Part shown: piece by piece, positions 42,741 to 54,077 of the stretch
Layout of the letters: each line of letters begins with the position of its first letter
Numbering within the stretch: the first letter of the stretch is position 1
From: Phytophthora colocasiae
Taxonomy: Eukaryota > Oomycota > Peronosporomycetes > Peronosporales > Peronosporaceae
Length of the DNA stretch: 64,000 bases
Assembly (NCBI GenBank): GCA_018806915.1
Contig: JAGKQI010000090.1
Coordinates: forward strand, 1,178,001-1,242,000
Direction of reading: 5' to 3'
Program-made: the position numbers and the translations under genes
Notes under the pieces: model-generated
Seen by the model: the letters and a program-made list of their open reading frames with translations, nothing else
Database searches by the model: none
Told to the model about the DNA's origin: nothing

Positions 42741-45612
42741 CCACCAATCACTTGTGGAAATGACCAAAGCTACAATGCGTGATGCTGGATTTCCGAAGAG
42801 CATGTGGCCAGAAGCATTGCGGGATGCAGTGTATCTGAAGAATCGTGTATACAACAAAGGAACTCAGGGAATCCCTTTTGAGATGATGTTAGGAGTAAAG
42901 CCGGATATCCATTACATTAGGAAGTTTGGGGCATTGGCCTATGTTCACGTTCCGATCACACCTGGAAGACGCAAATACCAAGACAATGCGAAGCTTGGAT
43001 ATGTTCTTGGATACGCGGAGGATGTGATTGGATGCAAAGTGTACTTCCCTGAAGAGCGGACGGCAAAATTCGTGACAGATCTGCGCGTTACTGAAGAATG
43101 TATGTATCGGAACCGACATAATGTGGCAGTGGAAGACACTGACTTGGACTCGTTGCATTTCGAACAAGCTTCTTTTAAAGATGATACAATTGAGCAGGAC
43201 GATTCCTTGGTGATGACCGAGACGTTGCGTCTCGAGGGAGGTGAAAGTTACCAAGAATCTGCTGAGCAGCATGATGAGCATAGTGTACTTCACAACGTTC
43301 ATGGAGATGGTAATTTGTGGGACAAGGAGACACTACAGCAGAGTGTCGTTGACGTGACTGGAGTGGAGGGCATTACTGTAGCAATTCCAACTCACGTTAG
43401 TGCTCAAGCAGCAACAGGAGGGACTGAAGTTGAGGAAGGTGAAAACGAGGATGGCACTGAAATGCCATCGCCTTACCGAACGTCTTCGCCGAGGAAGTCT
43501 ACTGAAATTGCAGCATCAAGATGGAGTGAGCTGAAGCAGAGTGATAAATTATTCTCGCAGAACTCACCGGTACGAAGTGAAACAAAGGAAGACTGTGATG
43601 GTGAATCTGTTGTTGGAAATTGTGGATCTGTTGCAGAATGGGATGCTTCAGAACATGACACAGAAAATGGAGTTGATAATTTCGTGGAAGAAGATGAAGC
43701 TGATCTAGACGTCACAGTGGCTAGTGTTTGCGGGTCCTCCTACGATCAGGAAGGTGACGAGCTGTGCAGTGATGATGGTCCAGAAAATGAAGATCGTATT
43801 GATGCTAGTGCACTATTATCAACGAGGCAGACCGGAAAGCGCACACAGCGGAGCGAGACGTCATCAGAAGTAGTGAAAGTTGAGCAGAACGCTGGAAAAC
43901 AACAGCCAAAGCGGACTCGAACTGGATTACGTGAGGCTCATGAGCGTCGAAGACCTAGTTATTTGAATGACTACGTGGCAAATGTAGTGCAGAGTACGTC
44001 GCGTATTCTTAACAAGAATGGTATGCCGATACGTGCAAGTCAAGTAAGAATCCCAAGGAACCATCGCGAAGCTATGCGGTCGGATTTTGCAGATTTCTGG
44101 CGAGAAGCCGAGCTGGAGGAGATGGCTGCTCTAAAAGCAAAAGGAGTTATTGAGGAGATCCCAGTGGAATCTGTACCACCAGACGCGAAGCCAATCAATA
44201 CAAGATGGGTCTACGCAGTTAACTCTGACCATCAAAGGTATGTGATTCGGTTCAAGTCGCGCACTGTTGCTTTGGGGAATTACCAGAGACCTGGAATCGA
44301 TTTCGTGGAGACTTTCGCACCTGTGGCTCGTATGTCGTCATTCCGATTGATCGTGGCGTTGGCTGCGGCGTTGAACCTGCAGTTGTACGGAGGTGACATC
44401 AATACAGCGTACTTGAACGCACTGTTGGGGATCAAGCAGTACATCAGGTCAATTGATGGGTTTCCATGCGAGATCGACGGACACATGTATGTAGTTTTGA
44501 AAGCACTATACGGACTAAGGCAGTCGGGAAGAGAATGGAACTCGGAGTTGAATCACTGGCTCTTGGCAAACGGATACCAACGCTCGTTGACTGAACCGTG
44601 CCTTTATTACAAGTTTGAAGGAGAATGTATTATGCTGGTACTCGTGTACGTGGATGATATCCTGGTGGCTACAAATGACGAGGACAAGAAGCGTGACCTG
44701 TTCAAAGAATTGGATGCAGAGTACGGCATTAAGGACCAAGGTTTGCTGACGGATTATTTAGGCGTTGAAGTAGAGCAATCAGTGGACAAGATCACAATCA
44801 AGCAGAGCAAGTATGCACGTGAAATATTGCAGACCTTCGGATATGAGAATGCGCACAGTATTGGAAATCCAATGGAGACAAATGCAAGACTACTTCCACT
44901 TACTGAGGACGAGAAATCTGACACCAGTTTCACATACCGGCAAGCAATAGGAATGCTGATGTACTTAGCAACTGGAGCTCGTCCAGACTTGGCGTATGCA
45001 GTTGGCCAACTTAGCAGATTTGTGATGAAGCCATCCACTAAACATGTTGATGCAGTGAAGCGTGTGCTCCGGTATCTGGCTGGAACTGTGGAGTGCGGAA
45101 TAAGCTACGATCGTACCAAGGACATGCCTGAAAAGATTGTTTTGGACGGCTACTGCGATAGTGACTGGGCAAACGATCCCATTTCGCGCAAGAGCACAAC
45201 AGGACTGGTGTTCACACTGGCGGGAGGGGCTGTATCGTGGATGTCCAGACGTCAAACTATCGTGACGTTATCTACTGCTGAGGCTGAGTACGTTGCCGCG
45301 TGTGAGGCTGCTATGGAGGCGAAAGCAGAAAGCAACATTCTTCAGGAGATTTTGAAGAAGCAGAGTGTGGAATTGCGTATTGGAATTAATAACCAAGCGG
45401 CGCATATACTCGCTACCAATCCTTCGTACAGTCGACGCACTCGCCACATTGAGTTGCGTTGGCATTTCGTGCGCGAGCAAGTGGCGAAAGGTGCAATTGA
45501 CTTGCACAAAATAAGTGGTGAAGTGAACCCTGCGGATACCTTTACTAAACCTTTGGACAAGAAAAGGATGGGCACGTTGCTCGAGCTCATTGGGGTTGGG
45601 AAGTCCAGCTAA
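42741..45612 (+). pseudogene. Copia Gag-Pol polyprotein, C-terminal part
   Basis: Continues the frame broken at 36992 (ERT | HQSLVEM). It holds the end of the integrase (SMWPEALRDAVYLKNR, GYAEDVIGCKVYF), a long acidic Ser/Glu-rich linker, reverse transcriptase (LYGGDINTAYLNA; YVDDILVATN near 44650) and RNase H (GYCDSDWANDP, STAEAEYVAACEA, RTRHIELRWHFVRE). Order IN-RT-RH defines Copia. No further stops. Without its N-terminal half it is not expected to be translated normally. Confidence 0.92.
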
Positions 45613-45672
45613 GAGACTGGATTTGGAAAAAAAAAACGCATGCTGGAATCGAAGGTGACTTCGAGGGAGGCG

Positions 45673-45896
45673 TGTTGGAATGCATTTTGAAGATCAGACA
45701 ACTGAAGGTTGAAGATCAAGGTGAGACCCGGAGCCTGGAGTAAGTCTAAACTGAGGTGAAGCCTGTCGAAGCTGGGAGCTGCGGATCTCTTCATGTGAAA
45801 GAGCTGAAGCTCAAGGATGGTTGCCATACCTAGGAGAGCTAACACTCTAAATTTATTCATACTTTCATTTACCCTCTCTGGTGTACGAGGTTATCG
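45673..45896 (+). repeat. Copia 3' LTR
   Basis: Complete LTR of about 224 bp, preceded by a purine-rich tract. It shows what the 5' LTR looked like before the Crypton pair entered (CTAAATTTATTC at 45847-45858). Confidence 0.9.
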
Positions 45897-46328
45897 AAGC
45901 GTGTTTATGTGGCTCGGATGACGGCGACGACGTTGCGATGGAGATCTGTGTCCCGGAAATGGAGTCCCATTTGTAAAGAATATATATGGGACGGGACTTC
46001 TTCAGATCGGACAGAGTAAGTTGAAGCAGAAGTGCACAAGGCCGGGCCAGGGTGCCTATATTTTGAAGTAGTAATAATATCAGAATATGAACTACTACTT
46101 TCTACTATCTCATATGAATTATATCAGGACAAAACATACATAAGAAGCACAATTCTCAGACACCATTGAAAATACCTCTTAGGTTTACACTCTTTCAGTG
46201 CAAGAATGATACATCAAGATCATAATATTATTACACGAAAATATGCAACAGCAATACGCCAATTACTATCTTCGGTATCAAAATGCAAGTATTATCATTA
46301 GTCTCGTTACTACTCTAAGTCACGCTTT
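45897..46328. other. Second copy of the PK1-upstream block
   Basis: Homologous in the same direction to 28475-28951, including TGCAACAGCAATACG and CAAGAATGAT landmarks, with many small differences. No gene. Confidence 0.88.
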
Positions 46329-47833
46329 TTACTCCACGAAGAGCACCTTCAGCAAGTTCGTCGAGCCAGACTTGGCCTCCGTGATGCCGTGCACGGCAAC
46401 CACGGCGTCGCCTCTCTTCAGCCAGCCCAACTCCTTACCGGTCTCCGTCGCACGGTACAGGATTGAGTCCGTGCCGATCATCGAACCCACGCAGCGAGCA
46501 ACCACACCTTTGAGGAAACCCTCGGACTGGCGCGCGGTCTGCTCCAGAGCAGTCAACACCAGCACCGGCATCTGTGGTCGGAACTTGGACACCAGACGAG
46601 CGGTGTTGCCCGTCTCCGTCAACACCACCAACATCTTTGCGTCAATGTCGATAGCCGTCTTCACAGCCGACGAAGCCACAGCCTCAGCCGTCTGCATCGG
46701 ACCGTTCACCTCCAGCACGGCGTTGCGCAGCGACTGGTACACGTCGTTGTAGTGGATGGCGGTCTCAGCCTGCAGACACGTCGCGGCCATCACCTCCACA
46801 GCCTGACGCGGGTAGTCGCCGTTAGCGCTCTCACCCGAAAGCATCACGGCGTCCGTGCCGTCAAGAACGGCGTTAGCAACATCCGTGCACTCGGCACGGG
46901 TCGGGCGGGGAGCCTTGATCATCGACTCCAGCATCTGCGTGGCAGTCACCACGGGCTTACCGGCCAGGTTCGCCTTGCGGATCATCATCTTCTGCGCCAG
47001 GAACACCGTCTCAGGCGGGATCTCCATACCCAGGTCGCCACGGGCAACCATGATGCCGTCCGTCTTGGCCAGGATCTCGTCGAAGTTCTCCATGCCTTCG
47101 TGTGACTCGATCTTCGAGATGATCTTGATGCCGCGACCGCGAGGGCCCAGCACCTTACGGATGTTGTCTAGGTCCTGACCCGTACGCACGAACGAAGCAG
47201 AAATGTAGTCGATACCGTGCACCAGGCCGAAGTTAATGAGATCATCTTCGTCCTTCTCCGTCAGGGTCGGCAGCAGCACCTTGCATCCAGGCAGATTCAT
47301 GTTCTTACGCTCGCCCAGCACAGCACCGTTCTGAGCGCGTGCACACAATGCTGTTTTCCTTGATTTCCACGACCGTCAGCACCAGCGAACCGTCGGCCAC
47401 TAGCACCGTGCCGCCGACCTTCACAGACTCCGGCAGCTGAGGGTACGAGCAAGCGATCTTGGTCTCGTCACCAAGGAACTCGTAGTCCGTCGTCAGCTCG
47501 ATGAGCGCGTCCTTCTTGATGGTCACCTTGTCCTTGTTGGCGAGGAAACCCGTACGGATTTCGGGGCCCTTGGTGTCCAGCATAATGGCCACGTTCTTGT
47601 TGGGACGCTTAGCCAGAGCAGCACGCAGGCGGGTCAGACACGCCAGGTGGCTCGCGTGGTCGCCGTGCGAGAAGTTGAAGCGGGCCACGTTCATGCCGGC
47701 ATCGATGAGCTCCAGCAGACCCTCCTCGGACCAGCAGGCAGGGCCCAGTGTGCAGAAGATCTTGGTCCACGCCCTCGACGTTGGCCTTGATGCAGTTGGC
47801 GTTCTGCAGGTTCAGCGACAGAGCAGCAGACAT
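46329..47833 (-). pseudogene. Pyruvate kinase pseudogene PK3
   Basis: Full-length copy of the second pyruvate kinase subfamily (start MSAALSLNLQNANC at 47833) with two lesions. Relative to PK5 it has an 8-bp loss near 47768, after the codons for TKI, and a 1-bp gain near 47340 in the B-domain region. The stretch between them (residues ~45-155) and the C-terminal 325 residues remain open in separate frames. Elsewhere it is almost identical to PK4 and PK5. Its promoter motif is kept. Confidence 0.92.
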
Positions 47834-47870
47834 GGTAGTGTGGAAGTAGGAGTCACTGGAGTGGTTTGCG

Positions 47871-47888
47871 TTCAAATGAAAAATGAGA
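47871..47888 (-). promoter_or_regulatory. Initiator + FPR core promoter of PK3
   Basis: The minus strand reads CTCATTTTTCATTTGAA, matching TCATTYYNCAWTT, about 40-55 bp before the PK3 ATG. An inverted copy serves PK4. Confidence 0.8.
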
Positions 47889-48622
47889 GCTTGTAGGAGA
47901 AACGATCTGAACGCTGTCTGTTACCGGCAGGTAGGCAAGCAAGCAAGCGGTGCTCTGTTTCACGCTCCAAGCACCAAAGCCGGCGCGCTTCTATACGATT
48001 ATATCGCGGCGTGTACATGTACACGCGCTGACACGCACGTTGTGAAGCTACCGCGCGATATTCGCTTGCTTGGTCGCATACTCTCACTGATACCCTCCGA
48101 CGTTTCTAGCATGACAAACAGCGTTGGAGACCGGGCAGATTAGATTGTTCATCCAGTCTGTCCCCCGCCTATTACGTCTCTTTGCGTTTAATTTGTAGCG
48201 GTGATGCGACGGGCTTCGTTGCGGCGCTGGGCTGAAGCTGGCGTCGAAACAGGAAGCGGGTGGAATGAATAGTATTTCCGATTACCGTAGATTAATAAAC
48301 GAGTTACCGCTATGGTCATGAGTATGTGCTGATAGCCCAGCCTTCGCCTAGCTTACATCTCCACACCGCAAGGGGCGATGCTCAAGATATACGAGACTCA
48401 GTAGGCAAGCGCAAGTGCTGTTGCTACATGTAAGATTGCTTCAGGAAAGCAAAGACACGCAGCGTTAAACCGCGGTCTCGACTGTCGAGTCGACACTTGT
48501 CACAAACGCACCATGGGACACAATGTCGCGGAAGATATCTTGCATGCTAACTGAATGGATCGGTCTCCCTTCATGGCCTCCAACCATGGCAAAGATTCTC
48601 TACCTCATTCCAAGTAACAGCT
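47889..48622. other. Spacer between divergent PK3 and PK4
   Basis: About 730 bp without a gene. It separates the two arms of an inverted repeat formed by PK3 and PK4 and their leaders. Confidence 0.7.
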
Positions 48623-48642
48623 AGTCATTTTTCATTTGAATG
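48623..48642 (+). promoter_or_regulatory. Initiator + FPR core promoter of PK4
   Basis: AGTCATTTTTCATTTGAATG matches the oomycete initiator plus flanking element and lies about 36-55 bp upstream of the ATG at 48678. Confidence 0.85.
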
Positions 48643-48677
48643 CAAACCACTCCAGTGACTCCTACTTCCACACTACC

Positions 48678-50189
48678 ATGTCTGCTGCTCTGTCGCTGAA
48701 CCTGCAGAACGCCAACTGCATCAAGGCCAACGTCGAGGGCGTGGAGCGCAAGACCAAGATCTTCTGCACGCTGGGCCCTGCCTGCTGGTCCGAGGAGGGT
48801 CTGCTGGAGCTCATCGATGCCGGCATGAACGTGGCCCGCTTCAACTTCTCGCACGGCGACCACGCGAGCCACCTGGCGTGTCTGACCCGCCTGCGTGCTG
48901 CTCTGGCTAAGCGTCCCAACAAGAACGTGGCCATTATGCTGGACACCAAGGGCCCCGAAATCCGTACGGGTTTCCTCGCCAACAAGGACAAGGTGACCAT
49001 CAAGAAGGACGCGCTCATCGAGCTGACGACGGACTACGAGTTCCTTGGTGACGAGACCAAGATCGCTTGCTCGTACCCTCAGCTGCCGGAGTCTGTGAAG
49101 GTTGGCGGCACAGTGCTAGTAGCCGATGGTTCGCTGGTGCTGACGGTGACCAAGGTGAACGCGGACGGCATCATCGCACGCGCCAACAACACGGCTGTGC
49201 TGGGTGAGCGTAAGAACATGAATCTGCCTGGATGCAAGGTGCTGCTGCCGACCCTGACGGAGAAGGACGAAGATGATCTCATTAACTTCGGCCTGGTGCA
49301 CGGTATCGACTACATTTCTGCTTCGTTCGTGCGTACGGGTCAGGACCTAGACAACATCCGTAAGGTGCTGGGCCCTCGCGGTCGCGGCATCAAGATCATC
49401 TCGAAGATCGAGTCACACGAAGGCATGGAGAACTTCGACGAGATCCTGGCCAAGACGGACGGCATCATGGTTGCCCGTGGCGACCTGGGTATGGAGATCC
49501 CGCCTGAGACGGTGTTCCTGGCGCAGAAGATGATGATCCGCAAGGCGAACCTGGCCGGTAAGCCCGTGGTGACTGCCACGCAGATGCTGGAGTCGATGAT
49601 CAAGGCTCCCCGCCCGACCCGTGCCGAGTGCACGGATGTTGCTAACGCCGTTCTTGACGGCACGGACGCCGTGATGCTTTCGGGTGAGAGCGCTAACGGC
49701 GACTACCCGCGTCAGGCTGTGGAGGTGATGGCCGCGACGTGTCTGCAGGCTGAGACCGCCATCCACTACAACGACGTGTACCAGTCGCTGCGCAACGCCG
49801 TGCTGGAGGTGAACGGTCCGATGCAGACGGCTGAGGCTGTGGCTTCGTCGGCTGTGAAGACGGCTATCGACATTGACGCAAAGATGTTGGTGGTGTTGAC
49901 GGAGACGGGCAACACCGCTCGTCTTGTCGCTAAGTACCGCCCGCAGATGCCGGTGCTGGTGTTGACTGCTCTGGAGCAGACTGCTCGTCAGACGGAGGGT
50001 TTCGTCAAGGGCGTTGTATCTCGATGTGTCGGCTCGATGATCGGCACGGACTCGATCCTGTACCGTGCGACGGAGACCGGTAAGGAGTTGGGCTGGCTGA
50101 AGAGAGGCGACGCCGTGGTTGCCGTGCACGGCATCCAGGAGGCTAAGTCTGGCTCGACGAACTTGCTGAAGGTGCTCTTCGTGGAGTAA
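48678..50189 (+). CDS. Pyruvate kinase, copy PK4
   Basis: 503 residues, complete, starting MSAALSLNLQNANC. All catalytic blocks are present (NVARFNFSHGDH, SKIESHEG, MVARGDLGMEIP). It differs from PK5 mainly in the B-domain block (VTKVNADGIIARANNTAVLG here, VVEIKENSIVCRAQNGATLG there) and shares with PK5 the C-terminal wording LVAKYRPQ, whereas PK2/PK3 read LVSKFRPQ. Divergent from PK3, convergent with PK5. Confidence 0.96.
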   Translation: MSAALSLNLQNANCIKANVEGVERKTKIFCTLGPACWSEEGLLELIDAGMNVARFNFSHGDHASHLACLTRLRAALAKRPNKNVAIMLDTKGPEIRTGFLANKDKVTIKKDALIELTTDYEFLGDETKIACSYPQLPESVKVGGTVLVADGSLVLTVTKVNADGIIARANNTAVLGERKNMNLPGCKVLLPTLTEKDEDDLINFGLVHGIDYISASFVRTGQDLDNIRKVLGPRGRGIKIISKIESHEGMENFDEILAKTDGIMVARGDLGMEIPPETVFLAQKMMIRKANLAGKPVVTATQMLESMIKAPRPTRAECTDVANAVLDGTDAVMLSGESANGDYPRQAVEVMAATCLQAETAIHYNDVYQSLRNAVLEVNGPMQTAEAVASSAVKTAIDIDAKMLVVLTETGNTARLVAKYRPQMPVLVLTALEQTARQTEGFVKGVVSRCVGSMIGTDSILYRATETGKELGWLKRGDAVVAVHGIQEAKSGSTNLLKVLFVE

Positions 50190-50759
50190 GCGTGACTTAG
50201 AGTAGTAAAAGAACACATTCGATAAAGTGGGGTGTTAACGTGCACTAATACTTTTTAGGTACCTGGATTTTAGCAACATATAATGAACGAGTACTACAAT
50301 GTTTATAGTAGTACTTCTATGATTTAGAAACTTATCCGGACCTGTATACATTAATATCACATTAAACGGGTTATATTTGCCGCCAAAACTCTTGCGCTGA
50401 TAACGTTTGGTACATGTACAAGTGCATGAGGAACCAGTTGGTGCAGCTTGGTTGCAAGGCGCTACCTGACGTGTGCGACATACACGACCAGCTGCCATGT
50501 TATCTCTTCTGGAAGCCGTCTAGACCTCACCAGATCTGGTTACTATACATGCTTAAATATATTACTACTGCGTGGTCAAATCCTCCCAGTGCTATAGTAA
50601 TAATAGATTAATCACGCTGAGCAACTCCTACACGCGTTTGTATAGCTTCTCGCCTCTAGCTCAAACGAAAGCTTCCAATGTACTGTCATCAATAGATTCA
50701 ACGATGATCGCTTTATTCACTCATCGCTACATGTACTTCTGCAATACGCAGCCTCTAAT
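50190..50759. other. Convergent intergenic region PK4/PK5
   Basis: The first ~90 bp after the PK4 stop match, in inverted form, the sequence beyond the PK2 stop (28875-28951: TTAACGTGCACTAATACTTT and flanks). The rest is AT-rich with no gene. Confidence 0.75.
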
Positions 50760-52271
50760 TTACTCGACATACAGAACCTTCAGCAAGTTCGTCGAGCCAG
50801 ACTTGGCCTCCTGGATACCGTGCACAGCAACAACAGCATCACCCTTCTTCAGCCAGCCCAGATCCTTACCGGTCTCCGTCGCACGGTACAGGATCGAGTC
50901 CGTGCCGATCATCGAGCCGACACATCGAGATACAACGCCCTTGACGAAACCCTCCGTCTGACGAGCAGTCTGCTCCAGAGCAGTCAACACCAGCACCGGC
51001 ATCTGCGGGCGGTACTTAGCGACAAGACGAGCGGTGTTGCCCGTCTCCGTCAACACCACCAACATCTTTGCGTCAATGTCGATAGCCGTCTTCACAGCCG
51101 ACGAAGCCACAGCCTCAGCCGTCTGCATCGGACCGTTCACCTCCAGCACGGCGTTGCGCAGCGACTGGTACACGTCGTTGTAGTGGATGGCGGTCTCAGC
51201 CTGCAGGCACGTCGCGGCCATCACCTCCACAGCCTGACGCGGGTAGTCGCCGTTAGCGCTCTCACCCGAAAGCATCACGGCGTCCGTGCCGTCAAGAACG
51301 GCGTTAGCAACATCCGTGCACTCGGCACGGGTCGGGCGGGGAGCCTTGATCATCGACTCCAGCATCTGCGTGGCAGTCACCACGGGCTTACCGGCCAGGT
51401 TCGCCTTGCGGATCATCATCTTCTGCGCCAGGAACACCGTCTCAGGCGGGATCTCCATACCCAGGTCGCCACGGGCAACCATGATGCCGTCCGTCTTGGC
51501 CAGGATCTCGTCGAAGTTCTCCATGCCTTCGTGTGACTCGATCTTCGAGATGATCTTGATGCCGCGACCGCGAGGGCCCAGCACCTTACGGATGTTGTCT
51601 AGGTCCTGACCCGTACGCACAAACGAAGCAGCGATGTAGTCGATACCGTGCACCAGGCCGAAGTTAATGAGATCATCTTCGTCCTTCTCCGTCAGGGTCG
51701 GCAGCAGCACCTTGCATCCAGGCAGATTCATGTTCTTACGCTCGCCCAGTGTGGCACCGTTCTGAGCACGGCACACAATGCTGTTTTCCTTGATTTCCAC
51801 GACCGTCAGCACCAGCGAGCCATCAGCCACTAGCACCGAGCCGCCAACCTTCACAGACTCCGGCAGCTGAGGGTACGAGCAAGCGATCTTGGTCTCGTCA
51901 CCAAGGAACTCATAGTCCGTCGTCAGCTCGATGAGCGCGTCCTTCTTGATGGTCACCTTGTCCTTGTTGGCGAGGAAACCCGTACGGATTTCGGGGCCCT
52001 TGGTGTCCAGCATAATGGCCACGTTCTTGTTGGGACGCTTAGCCAGAGCAGCACGCAGGCGGGTCAGACACGCCAGGTGGCTCGCGTGGTCGCCGTGCGA
52101 GAAGTTGAAGCGGGCCACGTTCATGCCGGCATCGATGAGCTCCAGTAGACCCTCCTCGGACCAGCAGGCAGGGCCCAGCGTGCAGAAGATCTTGGTCTTA
52201 CGCTCCACGCCCTCGACGTTGGCCTTAATGCAGTCGGCGTTCTGCAGGTTCAGCGACAGAGCGGCAGACAT
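50760..52271 (-). CDS. Pyruvate kinase, copy PK5
   Basis: 503 residues, complete, starting MSAALSLNLQNADC. Catalytic blocks are as in PK4. It ends LKVLYVE, where PK4 has LKVLFVE. The open frame extends upstream to 52316, but the initiator at 52311-52330 and the PK4 start place the ATG at 52271. Confidence 0.96.
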   Translation of the reverse strand: MSAALSLNLQNADCIKANVEGVERKTKIFCTLGPACWSEEGLLELIDAGMNVARFNFSHGDHASHLACLTRLRAALAKRPNKNVAIMLDTKGPEIRTGFLANKDKVTIKKDALIELTTDYEFLGDETKIACSYPQLPESVKVGGSVLVADGSLVLTVVEIKENSIVCRAQNGATLGERKNMNLPGCKVLLPTLTEKDEDDLINFGLVHGIDYIAASFVRTGQDLDNIRKVLGPRGRGIKIISKIESHEGMENFDEILAKTDGIMVARGDLGMEIPPETVFLAQKMMIRKANLAGKPVVTATQMLESMIKAPRPTRAECTDVANAVLDGTDAVMLSGESANGDYPRQAVEVMAATCLQAETAIHYNDVYQSLRNAVLEVNGPMQTAEAVASSAVKTAIDIDAKMLVVLTETGNTARLVAKYRPQMPVLVLTALEQTARQTEGFVKGVVSRCVGSMIGTDSILYRATETGKDLGWLKKGDAVVAVHGIQEAKSGSTNLLKVLYVE

Positions 52272-52310
52272 GATTCTGTAGTTGGGGTGGAAGTTGCTTG
52301 GGTGGTTCGT

Positions 52311-52330
52311 GAGCAAAATGCGGAATGAAG
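52311..52330 (-). promoter_or_regulatory. Initiator + FPR core promoter of PK5
   Basis: The minus strand reads CTTCATTCCGCATTTTGCTC, an exact TCATTYYNCAWTTT match about 40-58 bp upstream of the PK5 ATG. Confidence 0.88.
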
Positions 52331-54077
52331 CTTACGTATCCGTGCAAACCGCCTGACAACCGGCGAGATCCGCTGGACGGGGGAGAGCGGGCAAAGTCCA
52401 TCTGGGCAGCTGGTTTAACCTCATTACCCGCCCACGAGCGGCTCATCCGCGTGGCCACGTACGCGGACGCTCCAGAAACAGGGCGGAGTGCGCGTACCTA
52501 TGCAGCTTTGGTGCTTGGTGCGGCTTGATTCAGTGAAGAGACCGGACAAGTTTTGTACACCAAGCACCAATGCTGGAACTGCTGGAAGTGTGCAGGCCGA
52601 GCCCGAGGCTGCCGTTTTGGAGCCAAGTTGCCTCTCAGACTGTAGCATTCGCATACAGCTCGATCTGCTCTTGGTATTCGATGCATTGCAGCACTTGCAT
52701 CCCGAAGCAAAGCAGTCGGACTACAGATTGATGCAGGCATGCATGTGATAGGAGCTGAGACATCTTCGCGGTGGGTTTGAGACTTTGATTGCTCCTTGCA
52801 GTGATTGCTGCCGACGGCGTCGGGTCTCGAATCTCAACACGTTTCTCTGCTGAATCTCTCCACGAGCACAATGCTGCGCGTCGATCATATCAAATTTCGT
52901 CGAGAAGCTGGAGCCCAGCTGGCGGATTGATCGCGGTTGCTTGCTCGAGTGTCGTGGCTGGAGTCGATGATTCCTCAGAAGCTGCTCTTGCCATTCGGAA
53001 CTGGAGCCTGCGGTTGATCAAGCAGCGGGATGAGGTATTTGCAGTTACAGACCTCCAGGAGATCCCAGCAGCGACATCTTCGTGTCGGTTCTGCAGTAGC
53101 CTCGCCACGGGCGGACAGCTGACGAGCGCGTCGGCATAACGACGCTATCTGCACTGTGTGGTGCGTGAAAGTTGGCGGGCGATTCGCGTTGCAAGCGGAA
53201 CCATTTTAAACGTGCAACGTGCATTATCTAGCGACTGGCCTAGCTACTTACTAACTCCGTAGCGATACGATAAACGATCGCGACAGGCTGGAGTTTTGCA
53301 GGGAGTACGTGGCCGAATGCTGCTTGGCCTTGATTGTTGACGGACATTGGCGAGGTTAACTTAACCTGGTTAAGTGCTCGCGAGGAGATTCACATGGATT
53401 GAAGTGCGGGAACAGAATGCTAAGTACTGACTGAAGTAAGACTGCTCGTGTGCTAGTAAGCATGGTACATGCAGTATGCTGTGCTGGAAGAAGTCGCTGA
53501 GCTGAAGATTCAAGAATAAGGTTGGCAAATCTGTATCAGCGATCGGCTTGGGAATCTCTTGCTCTGGTGTTTCAATTCTGAGGGCCTTAAACTAAAGCGT
53601 CTTAGCTGTCATGCACCTTGCCACTCAAAGCAACTCAAAGTCCGTGTGATGACGCCTAAATGCAGACCTGCTGGGACGTGGCGCGTGATCACATTGGGCA
53701 TGAGATCGAGTCGACTAAAGTTGAACCTGACCCGTTTCCGGCTTTTGATTGGCTGGATGAGCGACATGCAAGTGATATTTTTAACTCAACAGCATCGACT
53801 GTGGGCGCCTCATTGTGCCTTTAGCCACAGCAGCGCCAAGCCAAGCAATCGAGAAACCACCACCCGGGACGAAGCGATCGAGGTAAAAATGGCGACGTTC
53901 TGACTCCCTTCACCCCCGTGACGTCACATCCGCCCAGATCCACTTTCAACGTGGACATGGGCGGCGGTGTGCAGTCTCGGCCGATCGGACCTGGACGTTG
54001 CTACAGTGCGTCATTGTGCCTAAAGAAATAAAAGTGCTGAGACTAATGTAGTGGATCTATGTTATTGAAATGTAGCC
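52331..54077. other. Divergent intergenic region between PK5 and PK6
   Basis: About 1.75 kb with only short, overlapping frames on both strands and no recognisable domain. It includes the upstream regions of both pyruvate kinase genes. Confidence 0.6.

Larger units (their letters stand above)
29534..45896 (+). mobile_element. Copia-type LTR retrotransposon, interrupted by two other insertions
   Basis: LTRs of about 220 bp begin TGTTGGAATGCATTTTG. The 5' LTR is split (29534-29705 and 34805-34848) by a Crypton pair; the 3' LTR is at 45673-45896. The polyprotein is split by a Gypsy element. The LTRs differ by an 8-bp indel (TTCATGTG, missing on the left) and a few substitutions. A purine-rich tract (CGAGGGAGGCG) abuts the 3' LTR. 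The outer flanks show no target duplication and derive from different places (PK2 inside on the left, PK1 upstream on the right). Confidence 0.92.

Noticed and set aside
52331..53139. Short frames of 65-115 codons on both strands between PK5 and PK6
   Set aside because: Overlapping, no domain, no promoter motif in place; treated as non-coding.
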